A stretch of 64,000 nt of DNA from Burkholderiales bacterium (GCA_947474755.1 CANJJE010000013.1:31133-95132); one strand, 5' to 3'; numbered from the stretch's first letter, positions 8,176-17,535 are shown. Notes: a model not told the origin generated them from the letters alone. Translations and numbers: made by a program.

Positions 8176-9765
8176 ATGTCCAAGACTATCCCCATCATTG
8201 CAGCGGGGCCCTCAGACCCCCCGGCTTCGCCAACGGCCGCGGGCGTGCCAACGACGACGCTCGACGGTGACGGCATGGGCTGCCATGCTGGTGGCGATCA
8301 ACTGCTCGCTGCCGCAAAGTCGGCCGGCAAGTCGGAAGTCCTGGACCAGTACGCGAAGGACTACCCGAAAGACCCGAAGGCCGGGCCGCATGACCAGCCG
8401 CAGAGCATGTGCCCAGCCTTTGGATCCCTGCGCGTTGGCTTGCGGATGCGGCGCACTGCCACCATCCTGTCAGGCTCCGCGTGCTGCGTTTACGGCTTGA
8501 CCTTCACCTCGCATTTCTACGGTGCGAAGCGCAGTGTCGGATACGTGCCGTTCAACTCCGAGTCGCTCGTCACAGGCAAGCTGTTCGAGGATATTCGCGA
8601 GGCCGTCCACAAGGAGGCCGATCCGTCGAAGTACGACGCGATCGTCATCATCAACCTGTGCGTGCCGACAGCAAGCGGGGTGCCGCTGCAGATCCTGCCC
8701 AAGGATATCAACGGCGTGCGCATCATCGGTATCGACGTGCCAGGCTTCGGCGTCCCCACGCATGCTGAAGCCAAGGACGTGCTGGCCGGAGCGATGCTGA
8801 AGTACGCTCGTAGTGAAGTGCTGGCCGGGCCTGTACAGGCGCCGCGTACCGGTCGTTCTGACAAGCCCACGATCGCTCTGCTCGGCGAGGTGTTCCCCGC
8901 TGACCCGGTGATCATCGGAATGATGCTGGAGCCGATGGGCCTTGCAGCCGGGCCCATCGTGCCGACCCGTGAATGGCGCGAACTTTATGCGGCGCTTGAC
9001 TGCACCGCAGTCGCCGCGTTGCACCCGTTCTATATCGCCAGCATCCGCGAATTCGAAGCGGCCGGGCGCCCGATCGTCGGATCCGCTCCAGTTGGCTACG
9101 ACGGCACGGAAGCTTGGCTGCAGGCGATTGGCCAGGCCACGAACACACCGCAGGCCCAAATCGATGTCGCCAAGAATCGCATCTTGCCGGCCATTCGCGG
9201 CGCGCTGTCCAAGATGCCGATCAAGGGGCGCATCACGCTCAGCGGCTACGAGGGCTCCGAATTGCTGGTGGGCCGGCTCCTGGTTGAAAGTGGCGCCGAC
9301 CTGCGCTACGTCGGGAGCGCCTGTCCACGCACCGCCTGGAACGAAGCCGACCTGCAGTGGCTGCAGGCCAAGGGCGTGCAGGTCCAGTTCCGCGCGTCGC
9401 TGGAACAGGACCTGGCTGCGATTGCAGAGTACCAACCCGACCTGGCCATTGGCACCACACCGGTCGTGCAGTACGCCAAGGCGAAGAGCACCCCGGCGCT
9501 GTATTTCACCAACCTGATCTCGGCGCGTCCGCTGATGGGCCCCGCCGGGGCAGGCTCGCTGGCCACCGTGATCAACGCCGCCATCGGCAACAAGGCGCGC
9601 TTCAACGAGATGAAGGAGTTCTTCGGTTCGGTGGGCGAGGGCCATTCATCGGGCGTGTGGGAGTCGGCAAACGGCATCCCGAAAGACCGTCCAGAGTTCA
9701 AGGCCGACCAGCGCCGCCAGGCAGAAAAGCTGGCCAAGAAGCGCAAGGCCGAGGAGATGATCTGA
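8176..9765 (+). CDS. bchY: Chlorophyllide a reductase subunit BchY
   Basis: BchY forms the catalytic heterotetramer with BchZ. From the ATG at 8176 the protein has 529 residues. Candidate cluster-ligand cysteines are Cys79 (SMCPAFG), Cys103/Cys104 (SACCVYG) and Cys162 (NLCVPT), in the NifD/BchN-like part. The N-terminal 60 residues are a variable proline- and alanine-rich extension. The gene lies 13 bases after bchX, and its TGA shares a base with the bchZ ATG (TGATG), so the operon is tightly coupled. Confidence 0.96.
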   Translation: MSKTIPIIAAGPSDPPASPTAAGVPTTTLDGDGMGCHAGGDQLLAAAKSAGKSEVLDQYAKDYPKDPKAGPHDQPQSMCPAFGSLRVGLRMRRTATILSGSACCVYGLTFTSHFYGAKRSVGYVPFNSESLVTGKLFEDIREAVHKEADPSKYDAIVIINLCVPTASGVPLQILPKDINGVRIIGIDVPGFGVPTHAEAKDVLAGAMLKYARSEVLAGPVQAPRTGRSDKPTIALLGEVFPADPVIIGMMLEPMGLAAGPIVPTREWRELYAALDCTAVAALHPFYIASIREFEAAGRPIVGSAPVGYDGTEAWLQAIGQATNTPQAQIDVAKNRILPAIRGALSKMPIKGRITLSGYEGSELLVGRLLVESGADLRYVGSACPRTAWNEADLQWLQAKGVQVQFRASLEQDLAAIAEYQPDLAIGTTPVVQYAKAKSTPALYFTNLISARPLMGPAGAGSLATVINAAIGNKARFNEMKEFFGSVGEGHSSGVWESANGIPKDRPEFKADQRRQAEKLAKKRKAEEMI

Positions 9766-11243
9766 TGCTGGTCCTTGATCACGATCGCGCGGGCGGCTAC
9801 TGGGGCGCCGTGTATGTCTTTACGGCCATCAAGGGGCTGCAGGTTGTCATTGACGGCCCTGTCGGCTGCGAGAACCTGCCCGTCACTTCGGTACTGCACT
9901 ACACCGATGCGCTGCCACCGCACGAGTTGCCGATCGTGGTCACGGGCCTGGCCGAAGAGCAACTCGGCCGAGAAGGCACCGAGGGCTCGATGCGCCGCGC
10001 GCATGCCGCACTCGATCCCGACCTGCCATCGGTCGTGGTCACCGGTTCGATCGCCGAGATGATCGGCGGTGGTGTCACCCCGTCGGGCACCAACATCCAG
10101 CGCTTCCTGCCACGCACGATCGATGAAGACCAGTGGCAATGCGCGAACCGCGCGATGTTCTGGCTATGGAGCGAGTACGGGATGAAGAAAGTGCCGGCGC
10201 GCAAGCCTTACGCTGACCGCCCGGTAGGAGAGAAGCCTCGCGTCAACATCATCGGGCCGTGCTACGGCACCTTCAACTGCCCGAGCGACCTGGCCGAGAT
10301 TCGGCGCCTTGTGCAGGGGATCGGCGCCGAAGTGAACATGACGTTTCCGCTTGGCAGTCACCTGGCCGACGTGTCGAGGTTGGTCGAGGCCGACGTCAAC
10401 ATCTGCATGTACCGCGAGTTCGGCCGCATGCTGTGCGAAGCGCTCGACCGCCCCTATCTCCAGGCGCCCATCGGCCTGCACAGCACAACGAAGTTCCTGC
10501 GCAAGCTCGGCGAATTGCTGGGCCTGGACCCGGAGCCTTTCATCGAGCGCGAGAAGCACACCACGATCAAGCCGATCTGGGATCTGTGGCGCTCGGTCAC
10601 ACAGGATTTCTTCGGCACTGCAAGCTTCGCTGTCGTCGCCAATGACACCTACACCCGAGGCATCCGTCATTTCCTCGAGGATGAGATGGGGCTGCCATGC
10701 CAGTTCGCTGTCTCGCGTTTGCCGGGAGCCAAGACCAACAACGAAGAAGTTCGCCAGCTGGTCAAGGACAAGACGCCACTGGTGATGTACGGCAGCTACA
10801 ACGAGCGCATCTACCTCGCTGAATGCGGCGGTGGCTCGATGATGAAGGCGAGTTTCATCCCCGCGTCGTTCCCGTTGCCCATCATCCGCCGCCACACCGG
10901 CACACCGTTCATGGGCTACTCCGGCGCGACCTACATCGTGCAGGAGTTCTGCAACGCGCTGTTCGATGCGCTGTTCCACATCCTGCCGCTGGGCACCGAT
11001 CTGGATCGCGTCGATCCGACGCCTGCGCGCATCGACGGGCAAGCCCCCAGCCCATGGGATACCGACGCTCAGCAACTGCTCGATGAGATCGTGCAGACCG
11101 AGCCGGTTCTGGTGCAGATCTCGGCGGCAAAACGCCTGCGTGACCGCGCGGAACGAGATGCACGCCGTGCCGGAGAAGACCGCGTAACGGCCGCCCGCGT
11201 GGCGACATCGCGCGACGCGATGCAACAGGGTGAGCCAGCGTGA
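9765..11243 (+). CDS. bchZ: Chlorophyllide a reductase subunit BchZ
   Basis: BchZ is the second catalytic subunit of chlorophyllide a oxidoreductase. From the ATG at 9765 (TGATG junction with bchY) it has 492 residues, the usual length. The family N-terminus [17 protein letters not shown] and the cluster cysteine Cys35 (GPVGCENLP) are visible, followed by a NifK-like domain. The C-terminal 40 residues are arginine- and alanine-rich. It is followed by a 143-base leader before pufB. Confidence 0.96.
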   Translation: MLVLDHDRAGGYWGAVYVFTAIKGLQVVIDGPVGCENLPVTSVLHYTDALPPHELPIVVTGLAEEQLGREGTEGSMRRAHAALDPDLPSVVVTGSIAEMIGGGVTPSGTNIQRFLPRTIDEDQWQCANRAMFWLWSEYGMKKVPARKPYADRPVGEKPRVNIIGPCYGTFNCPSDLAEIRRLVQGIGAEVNMTFPLGSHLADVSRLVEADVNICMYREFGRMLCEALDRPYLQAPIGLHSTTKFLRKLGELLGLDPEPFIEREKHTTIKPIWDLWRSVTQDFFGTASFAVVANDTYTRGIRHFLEDEMGLPCQFAVSRLPGAKTNNEEVRQLVKDKTPLVMYGSYNERIYLAECGGGSMMKASFIPASFPLPIIRRHTGTPFMGYSGATYIVQEFCNALFDALFHILPLGTDLDRVDPTPARIDGQAPSPWDTDAQQLLDEIVQTEPVLVQISAAKRLRDRAERDARRAGEDRVTAARVATSRDAMQQGEPA

Positions 11244-11274
11244 GGACCAGCGCATCGGCGTTGTTGATGAATAC

Positions 11275-11367
11275 GTTCGGCCCAGCGCCGAACACACCGA
11301 ATGTCGTGGCGCAGTGCCGCGGCTGCCTCGATCGCGCGGGCTCTGCGCGATACCGGCCAACTGGCCG
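11275..11367 (+). promoter_or_regulatory. Two hairpins in the bchZ-pufB leader
   Basis: A perfect 7-bp stem, GTTCGGC/GCCGAAC, spans 11275-11293 with a 5-base loop. A second hairpin, CGGCC-AACT-GGCCG, is at 11354-11367, immediately before the pufB ribosome binding site AAGGAG (11373-11378). In other purple bacteria puf mRNA processing and stability depend on such structures. No pufQ-like reading frame occupies the leader. The stems are seen directly; a role is inferred. Confidence 0.5.
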
Positions 11368-11386
11368 TCCTTAAGGAGTAAATCCT

Positions 11387-11533
11387 ATGGCTGAAAGAAA
11401 AGGCTCTATATCAGGCCTGTCCGATGAAGAGGCACAGGAATTTCATAGATTCTGGGTCCAAGGCACGATCGCCTTTACTGCGGTAGCAGTGGTAGCGCAC
11501 TTCCTGGTGTGGGCTTGGCGCCCTTGGCTCTAA
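11387..11533 (+). CDS. pufB: Light-harvesting 1 beta polypeptide PufB
   Basis: PufB is the beta antenna polypeptide of the LH1 ring around the reaction centre. The 48-residue protein has an acidic N-terminal helix (DEEAQEFH), one membrane span and the C-terminal WAWRPWL. His38 is the bacteriochlorophyll ligand and His20 the conserved membrane-surface histidine. A strong AAGGAG at 11373-11378 sets the ATG at 11387. It is the first gene of the puf operon here. Confidence 0.97.
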   Translation: MAERKGSISGLSDEEAQEFHRFWVQGTIAFTAVAVVAHFLVWAWRPWL

Positions 11534-11557
11534 CTTGAATCCCGGAAGGGGAATGCT

Positions 11558-11782
11558 ATGGCTGATACAACGAATCTCTCTTTGCAGCAGATATTGAAGA
11601 ACGACTCGAAAGCGTATCTCGGAATCTTTGCGGTGAGCTTTTGCTTGTTGTTGGTAGTTGCCATTTTCGCGCAAGCGATGACATGGCAGTGGCGTTCCTG
11701 GTTGCCGGGGGCAGAGGCGGAGAAATCATTGATCGGCGGTGTCAAAGGTGCTGTTTACACCTTTATGTCGCATTTACTTTAG
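11558..11782 (+). CDS. Small single-span membrane protein encoded between pufB and pufA
   Basis: I do not recognise this family. The 74-residue product has a polar N-terminus (MADTTNLSLQQ), one membrane span at about residues 20-41, an interfacial tryptophan cluster (Trp43, 45, 48), then LPGAEAEK and an amphipathic tail ending MSHLL. The span contains no histidine, so it is not an alpha or beta antenna polypeptide. A good ribosome binding site (GGAAGGGGA) precedes the ATG, and its TAG lies 10 bases before the pufA ATG and merges with the pufA AGGAGA. The layout of soluble N-terminus, single helix, LP and short HL-ending tail recalls PufX, but the resemblance is by eye and weak. Confidence 0.85.
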   Translation: MADTTNLSLQQILKNDSKAYLGIFAVSFCLLLVVAIFAQAMTWQWRSWLPGAEAEKSLIGGVKGAVYTFMSHLL

Positions 11783-11792
11783 GAGATAGACC

Positions 11793-11996
11793 ATGTGGAG
11801 AATTTGGCGTTTGTTCGACCCGCTTCGTGCGATGGTTGCGCAAGGTATTTTCCTGTTCGGTTTGGCAGCGATGATCCATCTGGTGCTGCTGAGCACATCG
11901 ACCTTCAACTGGCTCGATGGCGCGAACTCACGGGCCAAGCAAGCACAGGCGCATGCGTCCTTGCCCGCAGGGACTACTTCACCCGTCGTGAAGTGA
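11793..11996 (+). CDS. pufA: Light-harvesting 1 alpha polypeptide PufA
   Basis: PufA is the alpha antenna polypeptide of LH1. The 67-residue product starts [10 protein letters not shown], the classic alpha N-terminus. It has one membrane span with the bacteriochlorophyll-ligating His29 (AMIHLVLL) and the conserved FNWLDG after it. The C-terminal 20 residues are an alanine-rich tail. AGGAGA at 11781-11786 is its ribosome binding site. It is separated from pufB by the 74-codon frame, which breaks the usual pufBA adjacency. Confidence 0.97.
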   Translation: MWRIWRLFDPLRAMVAQGIFLFGLAAMIHLVLLSTSTFNWLDGANSRAKQAQAHASLPAGTTSPVVK

Positions 11997-12002
11997 CAGT
12001 AA

Positions 12003-12089
12003 CGGGCTTGCGCCCGAGGTAGACGCGGTACGGGCTCACGCCCGGCCCCGTCTGCCAACACGATTTTCGCCTTCGGCAATCCTGTGTTG
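12003..12089 (+). promoter_or_regulatory. Cluster of three stem-loops between pufA and pufL
   Basis: Three hairpins fill the 116-base gap. The first is CGGGC-TTGC-GCCCG at 12003-12016. The second is CGGGC-TCAC-GCCCG at 12031-12044, inside an outer AGACG/CGTCT pair at 12021-12053. The third, larger, has CAACAC at 12056-12061 pairing with GTGTTG at 12084-12089, with inner GATT/AATC and GCC/GGC pairs. In Rhodobacter, hairpins at this point protect the pufBA mRNA segment, giving more antenna than reaction-centre protein. The same role is inferred here; no T-run makes them full terminators. Confidence 0.7.
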
Positions 12090-12112
12090 CCTGAGGCCCG
12101 AAGGAGTTGCTC

Positions 12113-12937
12113 ATGGCCACGCTCAGTTTTGAAAGAAAGTACCGTATCCGCGGAGGGACCCTGGTCGGAGGTGATCTTTTCGATTTCTGGGTAGGGCCCT
12201 TCTATGTTGGTTTTTTCGGAGTTACCACTGTATTTTTTGCGGCGTTGGGCACCGCGTTGATACTCTGGGGTGCTGCACTCGGAGGCACCTGGAATGTGTG
12301 GCAAATCAACATTGCGCCACCCGACCTGAAATACGGCCTGGGCTTTGCGCCGTTGCGCGAAGGAGGCCTGTGGCAGATCATTACCGTCTGCGCCATCGGT
12401 GCGTTTGTATCTTGGGCGCTGCGAGAAGTTGAGATCTGCCGAAAGCTCGGTATGGGCCTTCATGTGCCTTTCGCGTTCTCCGTCGCAATATTCGCCTACG
12501 TCACACTAGTGGTTATTCGACCGGTGCTGATGGGTGCATGGGGTCACGGGTTTCCGTACGGTATCTTGAGCCATCTCGATTGGGTTTCGAATACCGGGTA
12601 CCAATACCTGCACTTCCATTACAACCCGGCACACATGATTGCCATCACCTTCTTCTTCACGACCTGCCTCGCCTTGTCGCTGCACGGAGCGCTGGTGCTG
12701 TCGGCGACCAACCCGCCAGCGGGCGAGGTCGTCAAGGCTCCAGAGCATGAGGACACCTTCTTTCGCGACACCATTGGCTACTCGATAGGCACGCTGGGGA
12801 TCCACCGTCTCGGCCTTTTTCTCGCACTGTCGTCTGGGTTCTGGAGTGCGGTGTGCATCGTGATCAGCGGCCCCTTCTGGACCCGTGGATGGCCCGAATG
12901 GTGGGGCTGGTGGCTGAACCTTCCCATCTGGCATTGA
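12113..12937 (+). CDS. pufL: Photosynthetic reaction centre L subunit PufL
   Basis: PufL is one of the two membrane subunits that hold the primary electron donor, pheophytins and quinones of the type II reaction centre. The 274-residue protein begins [15 protein letters not shown] and has five membrane helices. HFHYNPAH contains pigment-region histidines, and later histidines (LSLHGA, IHRLG) match the non-haem iron ligand positions. GAAGGAG ends 6 bases before the ATG at 12113; an in-frame TTG at 12107 is unlikely. Confidence 0.98.
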   Translation: MATLSFERKYRIRGGTLVGGDLFDFWVGPFYVGFFGVTTVFFAALGTALILWGAALGGTWNVWQINIAPPDLKYGLGFAPLREGGLWQIITVCAIGAFVSWALREVEICRKLGMGLHVPFAFSVAIFAYVTLVVIRPVLMGAWGHGFPYGILSHLDWVSNTGYQYLHFHYNPAHMIAITFFFTTCLALSLHGALVLSATNPPAGEVVKAPEHEDTFFRDTIGYSIGTLGIHRLGLFLALSSGFWSAVCIVISGPFWTRGWPEWWGWWLNLPIWH

Positions 12938-12961
12938 TGCGCGAGTAGCAGGAGAAAAATC

Positions 12962-13936
12962 ATGGCGGAATACCAGAACATCTTTACCGCGGTGCAACCG
13001 GTCGGCCCGATCCACCACGGCGTGGAGCTCAAGACCGAAAGCACTCGCGACATCGAGCCTTTCGTCGTCCACCTGATCGGGCGCATCGGCAACGCGCAGA
13101 TCGGACCGATCTATCTAGGCGCCCTCGGACTTGCGTCGATCTTCTTCGGCACGATCGCATTCAACATCATGGGCTTCAACATGCTGGCGTCAGTGAACTG
13201 GGATCCTATCCAGTTCGTTCGCCAGTTGTTCTGGCTTGCGCTGGAGCCGCCCGCTCCCAGCCACGGATTGGGGCTCGCCCCGTTGAATCAGGGAGGCTGG
13301 TGGCAAATCGCTGGCCTGTTCTTGACCATCTCGATCCTGCTGTGGTGGATGCGAACCTACCGGCGCGCGCGAGAACTGGGCATGGGAACCCACGTGGCCT
13401 GGGCCTTCCTGGCCCCGATCTGGTTATTCCTGGTACTCGGTCTGTTCCGTCCTGTGTTGATGGGCAACTGGGGCGAAGCCGTACCGTTTGGCATCTTCCC
13501 GCACCTTGACTGGACGGCAGCGTTCTCCATCCGCTACGGCAATCTCTTCTACAACCCGTTCCACATGCTGTCGATCGCCTTCCTGTATGGCTCGGCACTG
13601 CTTTTTGCGATGCACGGCGCGACGATCCTCGCGGTTAGTCGATTCGGAGGCGAGCGCGAGATCGAGCAGATCACCGACCGCGGCACAGCCTCGGAACGTG
13701 CGGCGCTGTTCTGGCGGTGGACCATGGGGTTCAACGCCACCATGGAGTCGATTCACCGTTGGGCCTGGTGGTTCGCGGTGCTGACTCCAATCACCGGGGG
13801 CATCGGAATCCTGTTGACAGGCACTGTGGTGGACAACTGGTACCTGTGGGCGGTGAAGCACCATGTCGCGCCCATGTATCCGGCCGTGTGGGCCCCGGTG
13901 ATCGATCCCGCAACGCTGCAGGGAGTCAAGCCATGA
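12962..13936 (+). CDS. pufM: Photosynthetic reaction centre M subunit PufM
   Basis: PufM pairs with PufL to form the reaction-centre core. The 324-residue protein begins [12 protein letters not shown] and has five membrane helices. FYNPFHM and the later FAMHGATI and IHRWAWW segments carry pigment and iron ligands. It lies 24 bases after pufL with an AGGAGAAAAA ribosome binding site. Its TGA overlaps the pufC ATG (ATGA). Confidence 0.98.
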   Translation: MAEYQNIFTAVQPVGPIHHGVELKTESTRDIEPFVVHLIGRIGNAQIGPIYLGALGLASIFFGTIAFNIMGFNMLASVNWDPIQFVRQLFWLALEPPAPSHGLGLAPLNQGGWWQIAGLFLTISILLWWMRTYRRARELGMGTHVAWAFLAPIWLFLVLGLFRPVLMGNWGEAVPFGIFPHLDWTAAFSIRYGNLFYNPFHMLSIAFLYGSALLFAMHGATILAVSRFGGEREIEQITDRGTASERAALFWRWTMGFNATMESIHRWAWWFAVLTPITGGIGILLTGTVVDNWYLWAVKHHVAPMYPAVWAPVIDPATLQGVKP

Positions 13937-15018
13937 ACAGGAGTTTCACGATGACATTGCGCTTGCTCCTGCTGTCTGTAGCTGCACTGCTGGTCGGCTG
14001 CGAACGGCCGCCTATCGAAGTGGTTCAGCATGGCTACCGCGGCACGGCCATGGCGGAAATCTACAACCCGCGCACGCTTGCCGTGCAGGCTCCGTTGAAT
14101 CAGGTTCCACCGGCAACCGCGCAGGCAACGCCTGGTGGCCCGGCCGCAGCGTTGGTGTACCAGAACGTGCAGGTGCTCAATGACCTGAGCGTGGGTGAGT
14201 TCTCTAGGCTCATGGTCTCGATGACGGCTTGGGTGTCTCCTGAACAGGGCTGTACTTACTGCCACAACGCGGAGAACTTCGCGCTCGACGACAAGTACAC
14301 CAAGGTTGTCGCTCGCAAGATGCTGCAGATGACTCGCAAGATCAACTCCGACTACAAGAGCCATGTGGCGGCGACTGGAGTCACCTGCTACACATGCCAC
14401 CGTGGCAACAACATCCCGGCCAACGTCTGGTTCAAGGCCGAGCCTGAAAAGCGCTCTGTCGGTCTGCTTGGTGGCAGGGCAGGGCAGAACACCCCCTCGA
14501 TGGTGGCGAACGGATCTTCCTTGCCTGAGGACCCCTTCACACCGTTCCTGCTGGGTTCAGAGGAGATTCGTGTCAATGGCACGACTGCATTGCCAACCGG
14601 GAATAAGCAGACCATCAAGCAGACCGAGTGGACGTTCAGCCTGATGACCCACATGTCTACTGCACTCGGCGTGAATTGCACCTATTGCCATAACACCCGC
14701 TCAATGTCGACCTGGGAGACCAGCCCACCGCAGCGTGTAACAGCCTGGCACGGCATACGCATGGTGCGCGACCTGAACAACCAGTACATGGAGCCCATCT
14801 CCAACGTGTTCCCACCCCACCGCTTAGGGCCGACGGGTGACGTCGCGAAGGCCAATTGCCAGACGTGTCACCAGGGTGTGTTCAAGCCAATGTATGGCGT
14901 CAGCATGCTGAAGGACTATCCGGAATTGGCGACGCAACGACCGTCTCTGATAGCACCAGCACCAGCGTCCCCGACAGCGGAAGCACCGGGCAAGCGTCTC
15001 GACGTGGCGGCCAAGTAG
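13933..15018 (+). CDS. pufC: Tetrahaem reaction-centre cytochrome c subunit PufC
   Basis: PufC is the periplasmic cytochrome that re-reduces the special pair. The 361-residue product has a lipoprotein signal with lipobox LVGC (Cys23) and four CxxCH haem sites: Cys107-His111, Cys152-His156, Cys249-His253 and Cys309-His313. A proline- and alanine-rich C-terminal tail follows the last haem. It overlaps pufM by four bases and is the last gene of the operon, followed by a terminator. Its haems would be attached by the ccm system encoded at the left of the window. Confidence 0.97.
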   Translation: MNRSFTMTLRLLLLSVAALLVGCERPPIEVVQHGYRGTAMAEIYNPRTLAVQAPLNQVPPATAQATPGGPAAALVYQNVQVLNDLSVGEFSRLMVSMTAWVSPEQGCTYCHNAENFALDDKYTKVVARKMLQMTRKINSDYKSHVAATGVTCYTCHRGNNIPANVWFKAEPEKRSVGLLGGRAGQNTPSMVANGSSLPEDPFTPFLLGSEEIRVNGTTALPTGNKQTIKQTEWTFSLMTHMSTALGVNCTYCHNTRSMSTWETSPPQRVTAWHGIRMVRDLNNQYMEPISNVFPPHRLGPTGDVAKANCQTCHQGVFKPMYGVSMLKDYPELATQRPSLIAPAPASPTAEAPGKRLDVAAK

Positions 15019-15039
15019 GGGCCGGCCTACCGTAGAACC

Positions 15040-15066
15040 AAAGGCGGCCTTCGGGCCGCCTTTTTA
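15040..15066 (+). terminator. Rho-independent terminator of the puf operon
   Basis: AAAGGCGGCC pairs perfectly with GGCCGCCTTT across a TTCG tetraloop, ending in a run of Ts (15061-15065). It lies 22 bases after the pufC stop. No photosynthesis gene follows it in this window. Bases 15067-15339 beyond it hold only an AT-richer stretch (about 15085-15115) and no gene I can support. Confidence 0.92.
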
Positions 15067-15339
15067 TTGGCGACCCAAAACTTGTTTAGTTATAGACATA
15101 ATATACATAGTAGACGCTCAAGCTTGGATGGCTGGGAGAGTCGCTGCCAGTCCAGTTCCACAACATCCGCCACGCTCGCTCGTCGTTGCTACTGATGGGC
15201 GAAACGCTGATGGACGGCTGACGTGAGCACCTCCCGACCAAGTGGCCCGAGTGATCGGGATGGCGAGACGAATGATCGCAACTTGAAGCTGGACCGGCCG
15301 CGCTCCCAGGACGCTCAGCGTGGCCGCCCGTGCCATCGG

Positions 15340-15534
15340 TCAATTGCCTTGATCGATACGCCGGTCGTAGGCCGCGACGTCGGCCGGTGTGTTGCCGAGG
15401 ATGGGCTTGTCGAGGGGACGGAAAACCTGACCCTGCAAGCGCGCCAGGGACGCTGACTTCTCTACGGCCCGAATAACGGCCTCAGGATGGGTCATCAGCA
15501 CGAATGGGTTGCTTCTGGGTTGGTTGGATCGCAT
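15340..15534 (-). CDS. Small conserved-looking hypothetical protein
   Basis: The 64-residue product starts MRSNQPRSNPFVLM and contains RPLDKP near its C-terminal third. The ATG at 15534 is preceded by AAGGAG at 15542-15547 with 7-base spacing, an ideal ribosome binding site, which is the main reason to accept it over an earlier in-frame start near 15579. It has no signal peptide or membrane span. I recall similar short basic proteins with NPF and RPLDKP motifs in Burkholderiales, but cannot assign a function. Confidence 0.6.
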   Translation of the reverse strand: MRSNQPRSNPFVLMTHPEAVIRAVEKSASLARLQGQVFRPLDKPILGNTPADVAAYDRRIDQGN

Positions 15535-15663
15535 CGCGGGACTCCTTGAACAGTTGGACCCACTGTAATTTCGCAGCATCTGCTGACAAGTCGTCTTGCC
15601 ACCATAAGCCGTGTCAGAAGCGCGCTGACACGCACCACGCGTTGAAGTCGGCCAGAGCCGTCG

Positions 15664-16314
15664 TCAACGTCTTTGCAGCAACTGGTCGAGGCGGTTGGCG
15701 AGCCGGTCGCGCCCGCGCTGCCGGGCGAAGTCGATGACCGTCAGCCCCAGATCGTTTTGCAGATCGACCTTGGCACCGGCGGCCAGCAACAATTCGACGC
15801 ACGCCGAGGACCCGTAGTCGGCCGCCATCATCAGTGGCGTCGTGCCGTTCGGCGATCGGGCGTCGATCGCTGCGCCGTGCGCCAGCAGCAGTTTCATCGG
15901 CGCTTCATCAGGGGCGATGGCGGCGTAGTGCAAGGGGGACCATCCCGGCCGGTTGACTGCGGCCCCGCGCTGCAGCAGCCGTTGAACCAGCGCAGTCTGC
16001 CCACGCAGGCTGGCCATCATCAGCGCGGTTTCACCGGATCGATTGGCGGCTTCCAGCTGCAGCCGGTCGCTGGCAGCCAGTGCGTCGGCAGCCTCGAAAG
16101 ACTCGTTCAGCAGCGCAGCGATGATGCCCGGCTGTCCGTTTTCGTCTACCGAGTTCGGGTCGAACCCGCGCTGCAGCAGCGTTTCAATGGTGTGGCGATG
16201 GTCCCGCTTGATGGCGGTGAAGAAATCGTCGTATGACTCGGCCATTGCCGGAGAAATACAAGCTGTGAGAAGTAGATAGAGAACAGAGCGAAGGTAAGTT
16301 CTACGATCTTTCAT
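15664..16314 (-). CDS. Exported ankyrin-repeat protein
   Basis: The 216-residue product has a signal peptide (hydrophobic to about residue 25, ending SPAMAES) and about five ankyrin repeats. Clear repeat signatures are GETALMMASLRGQ, WSPLHYAAIA and GTTPLMMAADYGS. Ankyrin repeats mediate protein-protein contact; the signal suggests a periplasmic site. The start overlaps the end of tatD by 14 bases, so it is probably the last gene of the mltG-to-tatD transcription unit. The partner is unknown. Confidence 0.88.
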   Translation of the reverse strand: MKDRRTYLRSVLYLLLTACISPAMAESYDDFFTAIKRDHRHTIETLLQRGFDPNSVDENGQPGIIAALLNESFEAADALAASDRLQLEAANRSGETALMMASLRGQTALVQRLLQRGAAVNRPGWSPLHYAAIAPDEAPMKLLLAHGAAIDARSPNGTTPLMMAADYGSSACVELLLAAGAKVDLQNDLGLTVIDFARQRGRDRLANRLDQLLQRR

Positions 16315-17101
16315 CGCATGTCGCTGGCTGGATCCTGAACAGGGACTCGAAGTTGGCGGTGGTGACGCGGCCGATCTCTTCGGTGCTGATGCCCTTCAAT
16401 TCGGCCATCTGCTTTGCCACCCACGGGAGCAGCGCCGGCGTGTTGGTCTTGCCGCGAAAAGGTGCCGGCGCCAGATAAGGGCTGTCGGTTTCGATGAGGC
16501 ACCTGTCGAGAGGCACGAAGCGCGCCACACCCCGCAAATCCTGCGCGTTCTTGAAGGTCAGGATGCCGGAAAACGAGATGTAGAAGCCCAGGTCGAGTGC
16601 CGCCCGGGCAACGTCAAGGGTTTCAGTGAAACAGTGAAACACCCCGCCGACGCGGCGCTCCCCTTCGGCGCTCAGCACCTCGATCGTGTCGCGCGACGCG
16701 CTACGGGTATGGATCACCAGTGGCAGCCCGGTGCGGTGCGCAGCGCGGATGTGGATGCGAAAGCGCTCCCGTTGCCACTCCATGTCCGCCTCAGAGCGGC
16801 CGTTCAAACGGTAGTAGTCGAGCCCGGTCTCACCCAGCGCCACTACACGAGGCAGCGCTGCGCGGCTGAGCAGGTCCTCGAGTGTCGGTTCGTGTACGCC
16901 TTCATTGTCGGGATGGACGCCGACGCTGGCCCAGAAGTTATCGTGTGCCAAGGCCAGCGCATGCACCCGATCGAACTCTTCCAGGGTGGTGCAGATGCAC
17001 AAGGCCCGCCCCACCCCGGCCTCCTGCATGCTGGCGCGGATCTCCACCAGCTTGTCAGTCAGTTCGGGGTAACTCAGATGGCAGTGGGAATCGACGTACA
17101 T
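16301..17101 (-). CDS. tatD: TatD-family metal-dependent DNase
   Basis: TatD enzymes are TIM-barrel hydrolases acting as 3'-5' exonucleases on DNA. The 266-residue protein has the opening metal-binding DSHCHL, then GETGLDYYR, the histidine segments LVIHTRSA and GVFHCF, and the closing IETDSPYL. All are hallmarks of the family and the length is normal. It sits in the conserved order mltG-tmk-holB-pilZ-tatD, 37 bases after pilZ. Confidence 0.95.
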   Translation of the reverse strand: MYVDSHCHLSYPELTDKLVEIRASMQEAGVGRALCICTTLEEFDRVHALALAHDNFWASVGVHPDNEGVHEPTLEDLLSRAALPRVVALGETGLDYYRLNGRSEADMEWQRERFRIHIRAAHRTGLPLVIHTRSASRDTIEVLSAEGERRVGGVFHCFTETLDVARAALDLGFYISFSGILTFKNAQDLRGVARFVPLDRCLIETDSPYLAPAPFRGKTNTPALLPWVAKQMAELKGISTEEIGRVTTANFESLFRIQPATCDERS

Positions 17102-17138
17102 CGTGCGCAGTGCAGCAGGCTGGTCGCCGCCACAGGAC

Positions 17139-17531
17139 TCAGATGGTCTGGGTTGGCTTCGACGACGAGATCGAGGTGCCCAGCAGTTCTTCGATCCGCA
17201 TGCGCAGCCCGCGGGTCTTGTCGTCGGCCGGGAATCGGACGCCGACGCCCTGGGTGCGTCCCCCTGAGGCGTTGGCCGGAGTGATCCACGCTACTTTTCC
17301 AGCCACCGGATAACGCTGGTTGTCTTCAGGCAAGGACAGCAGCAGGTAGATGTCCTCGCCCAGGCGGTAGTCGCGCGTGGTCGGCACGAACAGCCCACCT
17401 TCGCTCATCAACGGGATGTAGGCAGCGTAGAGCGCTCCCTTCTCCCGAAACACCAGTTGGATCACGCTTGGGCGGCTGCCTGCCAAGACAGGAATGGCGG
17501 CCATGGGCGGACGGGGCACGGGGTCGTTCAT
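17139..17531 (-). CDS. PilZ-domain protein (type IV pilus associated type)
   Basis: This is a 130-residue single PilZ domain of about 100 residues, with SEGGLFVPTTRDYRLGEDIYLLL and GVGVRF as core strands. The RxxxR switch of c-di-GMP-binding PilZ domains is not evident, which fits the PilZ group that acts in type IV pilus biogenesis without binding the nucleotide. It is 4 bases downstream of holB in the conserved block. The pilus role is family inference. Confidence 0.88.
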   Translation of the reverse strand: MNDPVPRPPMAAIPVLAGSRPSVIQLVFREKGALYAAYIPLMSEGGLFVPTTRDYRLGEDIYLLLSLPEDNQRYPVAGKVAWITPANASGGRTQGVGVRFPADDKTRGLRMRIEELLGTSISSSKPTQTI

Positions 17532-17535
17532 GGAA

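Noticed and set aside
11558..11782. Reading the ORF between pufB and pufA as an extra LH1 or LH2 antenna polypeptide
   Set aside because: Antenna alpha and beta chains need a histidine in the membrane helix to bind bacteriochlorophyll. The only histidine here is residue 72, in the C-terminal tail.
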